A DNA stretch of 64,000 nt from SZAS-79 sp965279075 (GTDB lineage: Bacteria; Pseudomonadota; Gammaproteobacteria; Burkholderiales; SG8-39), in contig CBDIHI010000009.1 of the NCBI GenBank assembly GCA_965279075.1, positions 1 through 64,000 on the forward strand, written 5' to 3'. The position numbers were made by a program, and so were the translations under genes. A model generated the notes under the pieces. That model was given only the letters and a program-made list of their open reading frames with translations, was not told where the DNA came from and did not search any database. Below, piece by piece: positions 8,127-16,752 of the stretch. Numbering within the stretch: the first letter of the stretch is position 1; each line of letters begins with the position of its first letter.

Positions 8127-9341
8127 ATGACCCGACCAACTACCCGCCGCGTCCTTTCAGCATGCGCTTTGCTCGTCGCCGGTGCCTTCGCTTCGCTGCC
8201 CTGCACCACGCTGGCCCAGGATGTGATCAGGGTGGGCGCGCCGCTGCCGCTCACCGGCCCGCTCGCGCCGGATGCCGCCAAGCAGCAGCAAGGCTACGAC
8301 CTCTGGGCCGAGACGGCCAACAAGGCCGGCGGCGTGAACGTGGGCGGCAAGCGCATGAAAGTCGAGATCGTCTACGTCGACTACCAGTCGAACACGCCGC
8401 GTGCGGTGCAGGCGACGGAAAAGCTCATTACGCAGGACAAGGTGAACTTCCTCTTCTCGCCGTTCGGCTCGGGCGCGGCCAAGGCCGCCTCCAGCGTGTC
8501 GGAGAAGTACGAGGTGCCGACCCTCGCCGCCACCGCGTCTTCCGAGCAGGTCTACGACCAGGGCTACAAGTACCTGTTCGGCACGTTCACCCCCAACCCC
8601 ACGCTGACCGAGCCGCTGTCCGACATGGTGAAGAAGGATGCCGCCGGCGTGCAGCGCGTGGCCATCCTCGCGCGGAACGACCTCTTCCCGCTGGCGATCG
8701 GGCAGGAGATGGAGAAGTCGGCAAAGAAGCGCGGCATGAACGTGGTGTATTTCGAGAAGTACGCGATCGGCACGCTCGATTTCTCGGCCACGCTGACCCA
8801 GATGAAGTCGCAGGCGCCGCACTGGATCTTCGCCACCGGCTACATCAACGACCTGGTGACGATGAAAAAGCAGATGGCGGACCTGAAGATCGAGGCGCCG
8901 GTGATGACCATGGTCACCGCTCCGGCGTTCAAGGAGTTCATCGACGCGACCGGCAAGGGCGCCGAGAACATCACCACGGCCGCGTGGTGGCACCCGGCGG
9001 CGCGCTACAAGGGCAAGGACCTCTTCGGCACCACCGAGAACTACAACAAGGCCTTCACCGCGAAGTACAAGATCGACCCCGACTATTCGCCCGCCTCGGC
9101 CTCGGCCGCGGGCGCCATCCTGCAGATGGCGATCGAGAAGGCCGGGTCGCTTGACCGCAAGAAAGTGCGCGACGCGCTCGCCGCGATGAACGAGATGACC
9201 TTCTGGGGCCCGGTGAAGTTCGGGCCCACCGGCCAGATCACCTCGCTCGAACCGCCGGTGATCCAGATCCAGGCCGGCAAGCACGTTGCGATCTATCCGG
9301 CTTCCATCCGCCAGGGCCAGCTGCGGCTGGGCGTCAAGTAA
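8127..9341 (+). CDS. LIV-type ABC transporter solute-binding protein (tandem copy 1)
   Basis: 404-residue periplasmic type I receptor. The signal peptide ends around TTLAQD (about residue 31). The mature N-terminus IRVGAPLPLTGPLAPDA is the usual LivK/AmiC start. The central GSGAAKAASSVSEKYEVPTLAATASSEQVYDQGYKYLFG stretch forms the ligand cleft. The start at 8127 (MTRPTTRR) is followed by a proper n-region; an in-frame extension to 8052 runs through the putative promoter. It is paralogous to the next gene, with long identical protein blocks, so it arose by tandem duplication. It is the first gene of a livKKHMGF operon. Confidence 0.92.
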   Translation: MTRPTTRRVLSACALLVAGAFASLPCTTLAQDVIRVGAPLPLTGPLAPDAAKQQQGYDLWAETANKAGGVNVGGKRMKVEIVYVDYQSNTPRAVQATEKLITQDKVNFLFSPFGSGAAKAASSVSEKYEVPTLAATASSEQVYDQGYKYLFGTFTPNPTLTEPLSDMVKKDAAGVQRVAILARNDLFPLAIGQEMEKSAKKRGMNVVYFEKYAIGTLDFSATLTQMKSQAPHWIFATGYINDLVTMKKQMADLKIEAPVMTMVTAPAFKEFIDATGKGAENITTAAWWHPAARYKGKDLFGTTENYNKAFTAKYKIDPDYSPASASAAGAILQMAIEKAGSLDRKKVRDALAAMNEMTFWGPVKFGPTGQITSLEPPVIQIQAGKHVAIYPASIRQGQLRLGVK

Positions 9342-9366
9342 CTACCTAACCCCGAGGGGAAACACC

Positions 9367-10572
9367 ATGCGACATGTATCGATTCGTACCCTGGCCTGCG
9401 CCGCGCTGGCGGCAGCAGGCCTGGCGCTGTCGGGCGCTTCCGCGGCCCAGGACCTGATCCGCATCGGTGCGCCGCTGCCGATCACCGGGCCGCTGTCGCC
9501 CGAGGCGAAGAAGCTGCAGAACGGCATGAACCTCTGGGTGGAGGTCGTCAACAAGTCCGGCGGCATCAAGGTCGGCGCGAAAAAGATGAAGGTCGAGATC
9601 GTCTACGTCGACTACCAGTCGAACACGCCGCGCGCGGTGCAGGCCACCGAGAAGCTGATCACGCAGGACAAGGTGGACTTCCTCTTCTCGCCGTTCGGCT
9701 CGGGCGCGGCCAAGGCCGCCTCCAGCGTGTCCGAGAAGTACCAGATGCCGACGATCGCGGCCACCGCCTCCTCCGAGCAGGTCTACGACCAGGGCTACAA
9801 GTACCTGTTCGGCGTGTACACGCCCAACCAGACGCTGACCGAGCCGCTGTCCGACCTCGTGCAGAAGCAGGCCGCCGGCGTGCAGCGCGTCGCGATCCTC
9901 GCCCGCAACGACCTCTTCCCGCTCGCCATCGCGCAGGAGATGGAGAAGTCGGCCAAGAAGCGCGGCATGAACGTGGTGTATTTCGAGAAGTACGCCATCG
10001 GCACGCTCGACCACGCCTCCGCCCTCAGCCAGATCAAGTCGGTCGCGCCGCACTGGATCTTCGCCACCGGCTACATCAACGACCTGATCCTCATCAAGAA
10101 GCAGATGAGCGACCTCGGCATCGAGGCGCCGGTCGTCACGATGGTGGCAGGCCCCGCCTACAAGGAGTTCGTCGCGGCGCTGGGCAAGGGCGCCGAGAAC
10201 ATCTCGAGCGCCTCCTGGTGGCACCCGGCGGTGCGCTACACGAGCAAGGACGTGTTCGGCTCGACCGAGAACTTCAACAAGATGTTCCAGGCGAAATACG
10301 GCGTCGAGCCGGATTACGGCGAAGCCTCGTCGGCCGTCTCGGGCGTCGTACTGCAGCTTGCGATCGAGAAGGCCGGGTCGCTGGACAAGAAGGCCGTGCG
10401 CGACGCGCTGGCCGCGATGAACACGATGACGTTCTTCGGGCCGATCAAGTTCGGCCCCACCGGCCAGGTCGTCTCGCTCGACCCACCCGTGTTCCAGATC
10501 CAGAAAGGCAAGCAGGTCGTGATCCTGCCGGTGGCCATCAAGCAGGGCAGCCTGCAGCTCGGCGTCAAGTAA
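9367..10572 (+). CDS. LIV-type ABC transporter solute-binding protein (tandem copy 2)
   Basis: 401-residue paralogue of the preceding receptor, 25 bp downstream. The signal peptide MRHVSIRTLACAALAAAG ends near ASAAQD. It shares blocks such as MKVEIVYVDYQSNTPRAVQA and KKRGMNVVYFEKYAIGTLD with copy 1, while positions in the second lobe differ (for example TMVAGPAYKEFVAALGKG). It may serve the same permease with a different ligand range. A purine-rich CCCCGAGGGGAAACACC precedes the ATG. The frame is open upstream to 9286 but that part overlaps copy 1 and is not expected to be translated. Confidence 0.92.
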   Translation: MRHVSIRTLACAALAAAGLALSGASAAQDLIRIGAPLPITGPLSPEAKKLQNGMNLWVEVVNKSGGIKVGAKKMKVEIVYVDYQSNTPRAVQATEKLITQDKVDFLFSPFGSGAAKAASSVSEKYQMPTIAATASSEQVYDQGYKYLFGVYTPNQTLTEPLSDLVQKQAAGVQRVAILARNDLFPLAIAQEMEKSAKKRGMNVVYFEKYAIGTLDHASALSQIKSVAPHWIFATGYINDLILIKKQMSDLGIEAPVVTMVAGPAYKEFVAALGKGAENISSASWWHPAVRYTSKDVFGSTENFNKMFQAKYGVEPDYGEASSAVSGVVLQLAIEKAGSLDKKAVRDALAAMNTMTFFGPIKFGPTGQVVSLDPPVFQIQKGKQVVILPVAIKQGSLQLGVK

Positions 10573-10632
10573 CCCTCACCCCACAGGACACCGGGGGCCG
10601 CGCCGGGAACGATCCCGCCGGCCCCGCCACCC

Positions 10633-11499
10633 ATGCTTTACCTCCAGATCCTCGCCAACGGGTTGGTGCTGGGCGGGCTGTACGCCTGCATCGCGGCGGG
10701 CTTCTCGCTCGTATGGGGCGTGCTGAACGTCATCAATATCCTGCACGGGTCGTTCATCGTGCTGGGCGGCTACCTCGCGTTCTATGCCTACGCCAAGGCG
10801 GGGATCCACCCCTTCGTTTCGATCCTCATCGCGGCGCCGCTGTTCTTCGCGCTGGGCTACGCGGTGCAGCGCATGCTCATCAACCGCATGATCGCGGCGC
10901 CAGTGCTGCTGACACTGACGCTGACGTTCGGCCTCGACCTCATGCTGTCGAACGCGATGCTCGCCGCATTCACGGCCGACTTCAAGAAGCTGATCCTAGA
11001 GCCGCCCCTGGGCGTGCTGTCGCTCGGGTCGGTGGTGCTGCCGGTCGACCGGTTGCTCGCCATGCTGCTCGCCCTGGCCCTCACCGGGTTCCTCTACCTC
11101 GTGCTTTCGCGCTCGCGCATCGGCCGCGCGATCGTCGCGGTTCGCATGGACCGCGAGGCCGCCGCGCTCATGGGGGTCGACGTAAAGGGCGTCTACGCGA
11201 TCACCTTCGGCCTCGGCGCATTGATGGCCGGCGCTTCAGGGCCGCTGCTGGCGATGATCTTCCCGATCTCGCCGCTGACCGGGCCCGTCTATCTCGGCAA
11301 GGCCTTCGTCATCTGCGTGCTGGGGGGCCTGGGCAGCGTGCCCGGCGCGATGATCGGCGGCCTCGCGCTCGGCGTGGTCGAGAGCTTCGGGTCGCTGTGG
11401 TTCGGGCCGGAGCATGCGACCACGCTGTCGTTCGTGCTGCTGATCGTGATCCTGCTGGTGCGCCCGGAAGGCCTGCTGGGCCGCAAGGGATACGCATGA
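10633..11499 (+). CDS. livH: Branched-chain amino acid-type ABC transporter permease, LivH family
   Basis: 288-residue integral membrane permease. The N-terminus MLYLQILANGLVLGGLYACIAAGFSLVWGVLNVINILHG is the classical LivH opening. The ends FVICVLGGLGSVPGAMIGGLALG and LLVRPEGLLGRKGYA are also typical. It lies 60 bp after the second receptor gene, and its stop overlaps the livM start (ATGA). It belongs to a transporter separate from the one at 1-5869; the two LivH proteins differ in length and sequence. Confidence 0.94.
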   Translation: MLYLQILANGLVLGGLYACIAAGFSLVWGVLNVINILHGSFIVLGGYLAFYAYAKAGIHPFVSILIAAPLFFALGYAVQRMLINRMIAAPVLLTLTLTFGLDLMLSNAMLAAFTADFKKLILEPPLGVLSLGSVVLPVDRLLAMLLALALTGFLYLVLSRSRIGRAIVAVRMDREAAALMGVDVKGVYAITFGLGALMAGASGPLLAMIFPISPLTGPVYLGKAFVICVLGGLGSVPGAMIGGLALGVVESFGSLWFGPEHATTLSFVLLIVILLVRPEGLLGRKGYA

Positions 11500-12428
11500 A
11501 GAAGAGCGCCCTCATCGCGGTCGTGCTGTTCACCCTGATCGCGCTCACGCCGCTGGCTGGCGAGGCCTACTTCCTGCGCATCGCCACCACCATGTTGATG
11601 TACGGCGTGCTTGCGATGTCGTGGAATTTCATCGGCGGCATGGCGGGTTATCCCTCGTTCGCCTCGGCCGCGTTCTTCGGCCTGGGCGCCTATACCGGCG
11701 CGGTCGCGCAGAAGTTCGGCGCGCCCATGTTCGCGGCCTGGGGTCTGGCGGGCTGCGCCGCCCTGCTGTTCGCGGCGTTGCTGGGCTTCGCGCTGCTGCG
11801 GCTGCGCGGCCACTATTTCGCCATCGCGAGCCTGGTGGTGGCGGAGGTGCTGAGGGAACTCGTCAACTCGGCCACCGACCTCACCGGCGGCGGCATGGGC
11901 CTCAACCTGCCCGTGATGTCGACCAGCACGGTGGACGGGCAGGCGCTGTTCTTCTTCTACGCGATGCTGGTACTCGCCGCGATCACCTTCGCGGCGATGC
12001 TGTGGGCGAAGTACTCCAAACTCGGCTTCGGGCTGCGCTGCATCCAGCAAAACGAATCCGCGGCCGACATGCTCGGCGTCAATACGACGCTCTACAAGAT
12101 CCTCGCCTTCATGCTGTCGGCGGTCTTCGTCGCGATCGCCGGGGCCGTGTACGCCGCGTGGCTGCACTACATCGAACCGCCAGACGTCTTCGACGTGCTG
12201 TACTCGATCAAGGCCATCGTCATGGTGCTGCTCGGCGGCGCGGGCTCGGTGTTCGGGCCGCTGTTCGGCGCGGTGCTCTTCCTGTCGCTCGAGGAGCTGG
12301 TCTGGCGCAAGTTCCTCGAGGTGCACACCGGTGTGCTGGGCCTCCTGATCGTGCTGCTGGTGATGTACCTGCCCAAGGGCCTGCTCACCTTTTCCCAGCG
12401 CCTGCCGTGGACAGGGAAAAAATCGTGA
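11496..12428 (+). CDS. livM: Branched-chain amino acid-type ABC transporter permease, LivM family
   Basis: 310-residue permease. The start MKKSALIAVVLFTLIAL is fixed by the ATGA overlap with livH at 11496-11499. LivM features are MLMYGVLAMSWNFIGGMAGYPSFASAAFFGLGAY near residues 30-65 and VMVLLGGAGSVFGPLFGAVLF near residue 245, closing with MYLPKGLLTF. A much longer frame running in from 10218 is only a shadow of livH. Its stop overlaps the GTG start of the ATPase gene. Confidence 0.93.
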   Translation: MKKSALIAVVLFTLIALTPLAGEAYFLRIATTMLMYGVLAMSWNFIGGMAGYPSFASAAFFGLGAYTGAVAQKFGAPMFAAWGLAGCAALLFAALLGFALLRLRGHYFAIASLVVAEVLRELVNSATDLTGGGMGLNLPVMSTSTVDGQALFFFYAMLVLAAITFAAMLWAKYSKLGFGLRCIQQNESAADMLGVNTTLYKILAFMLSAVFVAIAGAVYAAWLHYIEPPDVFDVLYSIKAIVMVLLGGAGSVFGPLFGAVLFLSLEELVWRKFLEVHTGVLGLLIVLLVMYLPKGLLTFSQRLPWTGKKS

Positions 12429-13183
12429 GCGCCCTGCTCGAGCTTGCGGGTGTGTCGCGCCGCTTCGGCGGCCTGCTGGCGGTCAACGACGTCACGCTTT
12501 CCGTCCCGCAGGGCGAAGTGGTCGGCCTGATCGGTCCCAACGGCGCCGGCAAGACGACCCTCGTCAACGTGATCACCGGCGTGCACCGGGCCACTGCGGG
12601 CAGCGTGCGCTTCGACGGCGAGGACGTCACGCGCCTCGCGCCCTGGCAGGCCGCGCGCCGGGGCATCGCGCGCACGTTCCAGATCGTGCAGCCCTTCCCG
12701 GAAATGACGGTGCTCGAGAACGTCGCCGCGGCCGCGATGTTCGCCGGGGCCGCCGCCTATGGCAGCGAGGCCGACGACCTCGCGATGCAGCACCTGCGCT
12801 TCGTCGGGCTGGCCGAACCGGCGAACCGCAACGCGGCCTCGCTCACGCTTGCGATGCGCAAGCGCCTGGAGCTCGCCAAGGGCCTCGCCATGCGCCCCAA
12901 GCTGCTGCTGCTCGACGAGGTCAACGCCGGCCTGAACTCGACCGAGGTCGACCAGGCGCTCGACCTCATCCGCGCGATCGCCGCGCAGGGGGTGACCGTG
13001 CTGATCATCGAGCACCTCATGAAGGTCGTGCTGACCCTTTGCACGCGCATCGTCGTGCTCCACCACGGCGAGCTGATCGCCACCGGCGACCCGCAGGCCA
13101 TCATCCGCGACCCGCGCGTGATCCAGGCTTACCTGGGGCGCCGCTACGCCGACGCCGGCACGCAGGAGGCCGCGCGTGGCTGA
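12425..13183 (+). CDS. livG: LIV-type ABC transporter ATP-binding protein, LivG family
   Basis: 252-residue ATPase starting at GTG 12425 (GTGA overlap with livM), reading MSALLELAGVSRRFGG. Walker A is GPNGAGKTT near residue 37. IARTFQIVQPFPEMTVLENV holds the Q-loop. Walker B is KLLLLDEVNAGLN, followed by the switch histidine in IIEHLMK. The signature region LTLAMRKRLELAKGLA lacks a canonical LSGGQ, and Walker B has DEV where DEP is usual, an odd but tolerated change. It overlaps livF by 8 bp. Confidence 0.93.
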   Translation: MSALLELAGVSRRFGGLLAVNDVTLSVPQGEVVGLIGPNGAGKTTLVNVITGVHRATAGSVRFDGEDVTRLAPWQAARRGIARTFQIVQPFPEMTVLENVAAAAMFAGAAAYGSEADDLAMQHLRFVGLAEPANRNAASLTLAMRKRLELAKGLAMRPKLLLLDEVNAGLNSTEVDQALDLIRAIAAQGVTVLIIEHLMKVVLTLCTRIVVLHHGELIATGDPQAIIRDPRVIQAYLGRRYADAGTQEAARG

Positions 13184-13898
13184 GGCCCTGCTGAAGGTCA
13201 CCGGCCTGCATGCCGGCTACGGCGACGTGCAGGTCTTGTGGGGCATCGACATCGAAGTGCCGCGCGGCGAGATCGTATGCCTCGTCGGCTCCAACGGCGC
13301 CGGCAAGACCACGCTGATGCGCACGATCTCGGGCCTCGTGCCGGCGTGCTCGGGAAGCCTCGAGTTCGACGGCCGGCCGCTCGCGACGGGGACCCCGGAA
13401 AAGGTGCTTGCGGCCGGCATCGCGCACGTGCCCGAGGGCCGGCGCCTTTTCTCCGCGATGAGCATCCGCGACAACCTGCTGATGGGCGCCTACCTGCGCA
13501 CCGACGGCAAGGCCGCCGTCGACGCGGACCTCGAGCGCATGTACGGGCTGTTCCCCATCCTGCGCCAACGCCACGGCCAGGACGCGGGCACGCTTTCGGG
13601 TGGCGAGCAGCAGATGTGCGCGATCGCGCGCGGGCTGATGGGGCGGCCCCGGCTGTTGTTGATCGACGAACTGTCGCTCGGCCTCGCGCCGGCGGTCGTC
13701 GACCAGTTGTGCGACACGCTGCGTGCGCTGAACGCCGAGGGCCTCGCCGTGCTGGTGGTCGAGCAGGACGTGGCCACGGCGCTGGAGCTCGCCACGCACG
13801 CATTCGTCATGGACACCGGGCGCATCACGCGCTCAGGTGCGAGCGCGGAGCTGCGCAACGACCCCGCGATCCGCGAAGCCTATCTCGGCGCAATCTGA
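13176..13898 (+). CDS. livF: LIV-type ABC transporter ATP-binding protein, LivF family
   Basis: 240-residue ATPase starting at GTG 13176. Walker A is GSNGAGKTT near residue 37, the family-typical HVPEGRRLFSAMSIRDNL follows, the signature is LSGGEQQMCAIARGL, Walker B is RLLLIDELSLGLAP, and the C-terminus is EAYLGAI. It carries the canonical LSGGE signature that its partner LivG lacks, so the heterodimer probably has one clearly competent composite site. It completes the livKKHMGF order. A good AAAGGAG for the next gene overlaps its 3' end. Confidence 0.94.
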   Translation: MAEALLKVTGLHAGYGDVQVLWGIDIEVPRGEIVCLVGSNGAGKTTLMRTISGLVPACSGSLEFDGRPLATGTPEKVLAAGIAHVPEGRRLFSAMSIRDNLLMGAYLRTDGKAAVDADLERMYGLFPILRQRHGQDAGTLSGGEQQMCAIARGLMGRPRLLLIDELSLGLAPAVVDQLCDTLRALNAEGLAVLVVEQDVATALELATHAFVMDTGRITRSGASAELRNDPAIREAYLGAI

Positions 13899-13913
13899 AA
13901 GGAGCAACTTCGA

Positions 13914-14681
13914 ATGTCCCAGGATGTCCCCGTATTCGCCGCAGGCCGTTACCGCTACGTCAAGGCGGTGTTCCAGTACTCCGGCGGCGTGGCCGCGGAG
14001 CCCGGCTACGAGATCGAGCGGGCGCGGTTCCTGAAACCGCTGCCACTGGCTGAGGGATTCGCCGCGGTGGAGGCGCACCTCAAGGCGCTCGGCCTGCCGT
14101 CTGCGTCGTTTGCGGCGTGCGAGCTGCGCTCGCCGGCGCCGTTCACCGACCAGGGCTTCTACGACTTCAACAAGGTGTACGTGCAGACGCTCGACCGCTG
14201 GGGCATCTACAAGGACGGCGACCCGCTGATGAACCCGGTCGCGCGCACCAACGTCTGCCCGATGTACGACAAGCCCGCCGTGCCGTCGCTGTACGCCTTC
14301 TCCTACACCGTGCCTACCCAGTCCAAACGCGGCACCTTCGTAATCGCTGGCGGCGGCGAGGCCACCGAGGGACAAAAGGAGTTTCCTTATCACACGCCCA
14401 TCGTCGCGCATGACGACACCTCGCCCGAGGGCATCCGCAGGAAAGTGGAATTCGTGATCGCTGAAATGGAACGCCGCCTCAAGCTGCTGGGCTTCACGTG
14501 GAAGGACGCCGTCACGACCGAGGCCTACACCGTGCAGAACATCGGGCCGCTGGTCGGCGAGCTGCTGGCGAAGCGCGGCGCGATGGCGGGCGGGCTGGTC
14601 TGGAACTACACGCGCCCGCCGGTCGTCGGGCTCGAATACGAAATGGACGTGCGCGGCGCCGCGCGCGAGATCATCCTTTGA
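13914..14681 (+). CDS. CnbZ/Rid-like putative enamine or 2-aminomuconate-type deaminase (tandem copy 1)
   Basis: 255-residue soluble protein with no signal peptide. Conserved stretches include PVFAAGRYRYVKAVFQYSGG at the N-terminus, then FAACELRSPAPFTDQGFYDFN, NPVARTNVCPMYDKPA, AFSYTVPTQSK and the C-terminal EYEMDVRGAAREIIL. From memory this pattern fits the CnbZ family, the 2-amino-5-chloromuconate deaminase of chloronitrobenzene degradation, a distant Rid/YjgF relative. The reaction here is inferred to be hydrolytic deamination of an enamine or aminomuconate. AAAGGAG precedes the ATG. It directly follows livF, so it probably acts on the imported compound. Confidence 0.68.
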   Translation: MSQDVPVFAAGRYRYVKAVFQYSGGVAAEPGYEIERARFLKPLPLAEGFAAVEAHLKALGLPSASFAACELRSPAPFTDQGFYDFNKVYVQTLDRWGIYKDGDPLMNPVARTNVCPMYDKPAVPSLYAFSYTVPTQSKRGTFVIAGGGEATEGQKEFPYHTPIVAHDDTSPEGIRRKVEFVIAEMERRLKLLGFTWKDAVTTEAYTVQNIGPLVGELLAKRGAMAGGLVWNYTRPPVVGLEYEMDVRGAAREIIL

Positions 14682-14708
14682 TGCAGGTGTCCCAACAGGA
14701 GAAAGCCG

Positions 14709-15467
14709 ATGTCTGAAGTGATTGTTTTCGCGCCGGGCAACTACCGGTACGTCAAGGCCGTGTTCCAGTACTCGAGCGGCGTGGCCGCCGAGCCCGGCTA
14801 CGAGATCGAGCGCGCCCGCTTCATGAAGCCGGTGCCCATCCCCGAGGCCTATGCCGCCGTCGAGGCCCACCTGAAGGCCCTCGGACGGCCGACGACCGCG
14901 TTCTGCCAGTGCGAGCTGCGTTCGCCCGAGCCGTTCACCGCGCAGGGTTTCTTCGACTTCAACAAGGTCTACGTGCAGACGCTCGACCGCTGGGGCATCT
15001 ACAAGGACGGCGACCCGCTGATGAACCCCGTCGCACGCACCAACGTCTGCCCGATGTACGACAAGCCTGCCACGCCGTCGATGTACGCGTTCTCCTACAC
15101 GGTGCCCACCAAATCCAAGCGCCCGACGTTCATCCTCGCGGGTGGCGGCGACGCCCGAGGCGGCAGCGGCTCCTATGCCGAGCGCATCGTGCGCTTCCGC
15201 GACACCTCGCCCGAGGGCCTGCGTGAGAAGGTCGAGTTCGTGATCGCCGAGATGGAAGGCCGCCTGAAGGCGCTGGGCTTCGGCTGGAAGGATGCCGTCA
15301 CCACCGAGATCTACACGGTGCAGAACGTCGGGCACCTGGTCGGCGAGCTGCTCGCGGCCCGCGGCGCGGCCTCCGGCGGCATCGTCTGGAACTACACCCG
15401 CCCCCCGGTCGTCGACCTCGAGTACGAAATGGACGTCCGCGGCGCCGCGCGCGAGATCATTCTCTAA
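14709..15467 (+). CDS. CnbZ/Rid-like putative deaminase (tandem copy 2)
   Basis: 252-residue paralogue of the preceding gene, 27 bp downstream with its own CAGGAG ribosome site. The N-terminal YRYVKAVFQYSSGVAAEPGY, the central DRWGIYKDGDPLMNPVA and the C-terminal end are nearly the same as in copy 1. The middle loop (GGGDARGGSGSYAERI versus GGGEATEGQKEFPYHT) is diverged, which could change substrate choice or allow a hetero-oligomer (inference; Rid proteins are usually trimers). Its stop abuts the stop of the convergent FAD oxidoreductase with no spacer. Confidence 0.67.
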   Translation: MSEVIVFAPGNYRYVKAVFQYSSGVAAEPGYEIERARFMKPVPIPEAYAAVEAHLKALGRPTTAFCQCELRSPEPFTAQGFFDFNKVYVQTLDRWGIYKDGDPLMNPVARTNVCPMYDKPATPSMYAFSYTVPTKSKRPTFILAGGGDARGGSGSYAERIVRFRDTSPEGLREKVEFVIAEMEGRLKALGFGWKDAVTTEIYTVQNVGHLVGELLAARGAASGGIVWNYTRPPVVDLEYEMDVRGAAREIIL

Positions 15468-16682
15468 TCAGACGACGTTCTTTTCGAGCAGCGGGCGGTT
15501 CGCGGCGATGCGCCCGAACGCCAGCGGCGACAGGTCGAGCGTGCGGTAGCCGCCGTGGACGATCAACTCCGCGACGCCGCGGCCGACCGCCGGGGATTGC
15601 TGCAGGCCATGGCCCGAGAACCCGTTGGCGAAGATGAGGTTGCCGACCTCCGGGTGGTGGCCGACGATGCCGTTGCAGTCGAACGTGTTGTACTCGTAGT
15701 ACCCCGCCCAGGCGCCCTCCTGGCGCAGCGCCTCGAACGCCGGCACGCGTCCCGCCAGGATCGGCCAGAGGGCTTCCCCGAAGAGTGCGGGGTCCGGATC
15801 GAGCGGCAGGTCGTCGGGATCGTCGGCCGGGTCGGGCGACGTGCCGCAGATGAACTGGTTGCGGCCCTCGGGACGGAAGTACACGCCCGACGGGTCGATG
15901 ACCAGCGGTACATCAGCAATGGGCGTCGGGCAGCTCACCACGTACACCGAGCGTCGCCGCGCACGCACCGGCAGGTCGATGCCGAGCCAGGCCGCCGGCT
16001 CGCGCGCCCAGGGGCCGGCCGCATTCACCGCAACATCGCACGCGACCGAGCCTCCGCCTGCGAGCCGCACCGCGCATATGCCGCCGCCATCCCGCTCGAA
16101 GCCCGTCGCCTCGGCCGCCAAGTAGGTGGCGCCAAGCGACTTCGCTTTTTTCCGGAAGGCCTGCAGCAGGCTGTACCCGTCGAACCAACCTTCGCCCGAA
16201 AGGCCGAGCGAGCCGAGCGCCACGCCTTCGGTCGACAGCCAGGGGAAACGCTTGTGCAACGCCGCCGGATCGAGCAGCGCCACGTCGGCGCCCAGCGAGC
16301 GCTGCAGGCGATGGTTTTCCCTGACGGTCGCTTCGCCTGCTGCCGAGGCAAGGAACAAGTACCCCGCCTCCTTCAAGCCCAGGTCGGGACGCTCGGCGCC
16401 CACTTCGAGCAATTCGCCTGCGCGCCGCAGGAACTCGATGCCGAACGTGCTGAGACCGATGTTGACCGCAGTCGAGAACTGCTGCCGGATCGAACTGGCC
16501 GACAGCGCGGAGGAGGCGCGCGTGTAGGTCGGGTCGCGCTCGATGACCGTCACCGTGCCGCGAAAGGCCGGGTCGCGCAGCGTGAAATACGCAATAGCGC
16601 TGCCCACTGCGCCGCCGCCGATGACCACCACCCGCCTTCCCGTCACTCCGCCTCCGCCCTTGAATGCGCGCATTGAACCCAA
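15468..16682 (-). CDS. FAD-dependent oxidoreductase, DAO family (FOXRED1/sarcosine oxidase-like)
   Basis: 404-residue flavoenzyme. The N-terminal dinucleotide fold VVVIGGGAVGSAIAYFTL begins near residue 18, followed by an E-R pair in VIERDPTYTRASSALSASSIRQQFS. The DAO C-terminal cap holds TFDCNGIVGHHPEVGNLIFANGFSGHGLQQSPAVG, a stretch typical of FOXRED1-like proteins. It probably oxidises an N-methyl or amino acid. The start could be 16682 or the Met at 16673; the first residues MGSMRAFKGGGG look unstructured. It is convergent with the deaminase pair and divergent from the cyclodeaminase-family gene, sharing a 70-bp intergenic region with it. The substrate is not evident. Confidence 0.82.
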   Translation of the reverse strand: MGSMRAFKGGGGVTGRRVVVIGGGAVGSAIAYFTLRDPAFRGTVTVIERDPTYTRASSALSASSIRQQFSTAVNIGLSTFGIEFLRRAGELLEVGAERPDLGLKEAGYLFLASAAGEATVRENHRLQRSLGADVALLDPAALHKRFPWLSTEGVALGSLGLSGEGWFDGYSLLQAFRKKAKSLGATYLAAEATGFERDGGGICAVRLAGGGSVACDVAVNAAGPWAREPAAWLGIDLPVRARRRSVYVVSCPTPIADVPLVIDPSGVYFRPEGRNQFICGTSPDPADDPDDLPLDPDPALFGEALWPILAGRVPAFEALRQEGAWAGYYEYNTFDCNGIVGHHPEVGNLIFANGFSGHGLQQSPAVGRGVAELIVHGGYRTLDLSPLAFGRIAANRPLLEKNVV

Positions 16683-16752
16683 CCTGCGCGAACCCGCGTT
16701 GACACGCGGCCGGCCCGTAGCATAGCGTCCCCGTTACCCTCACGGAGTCCCA

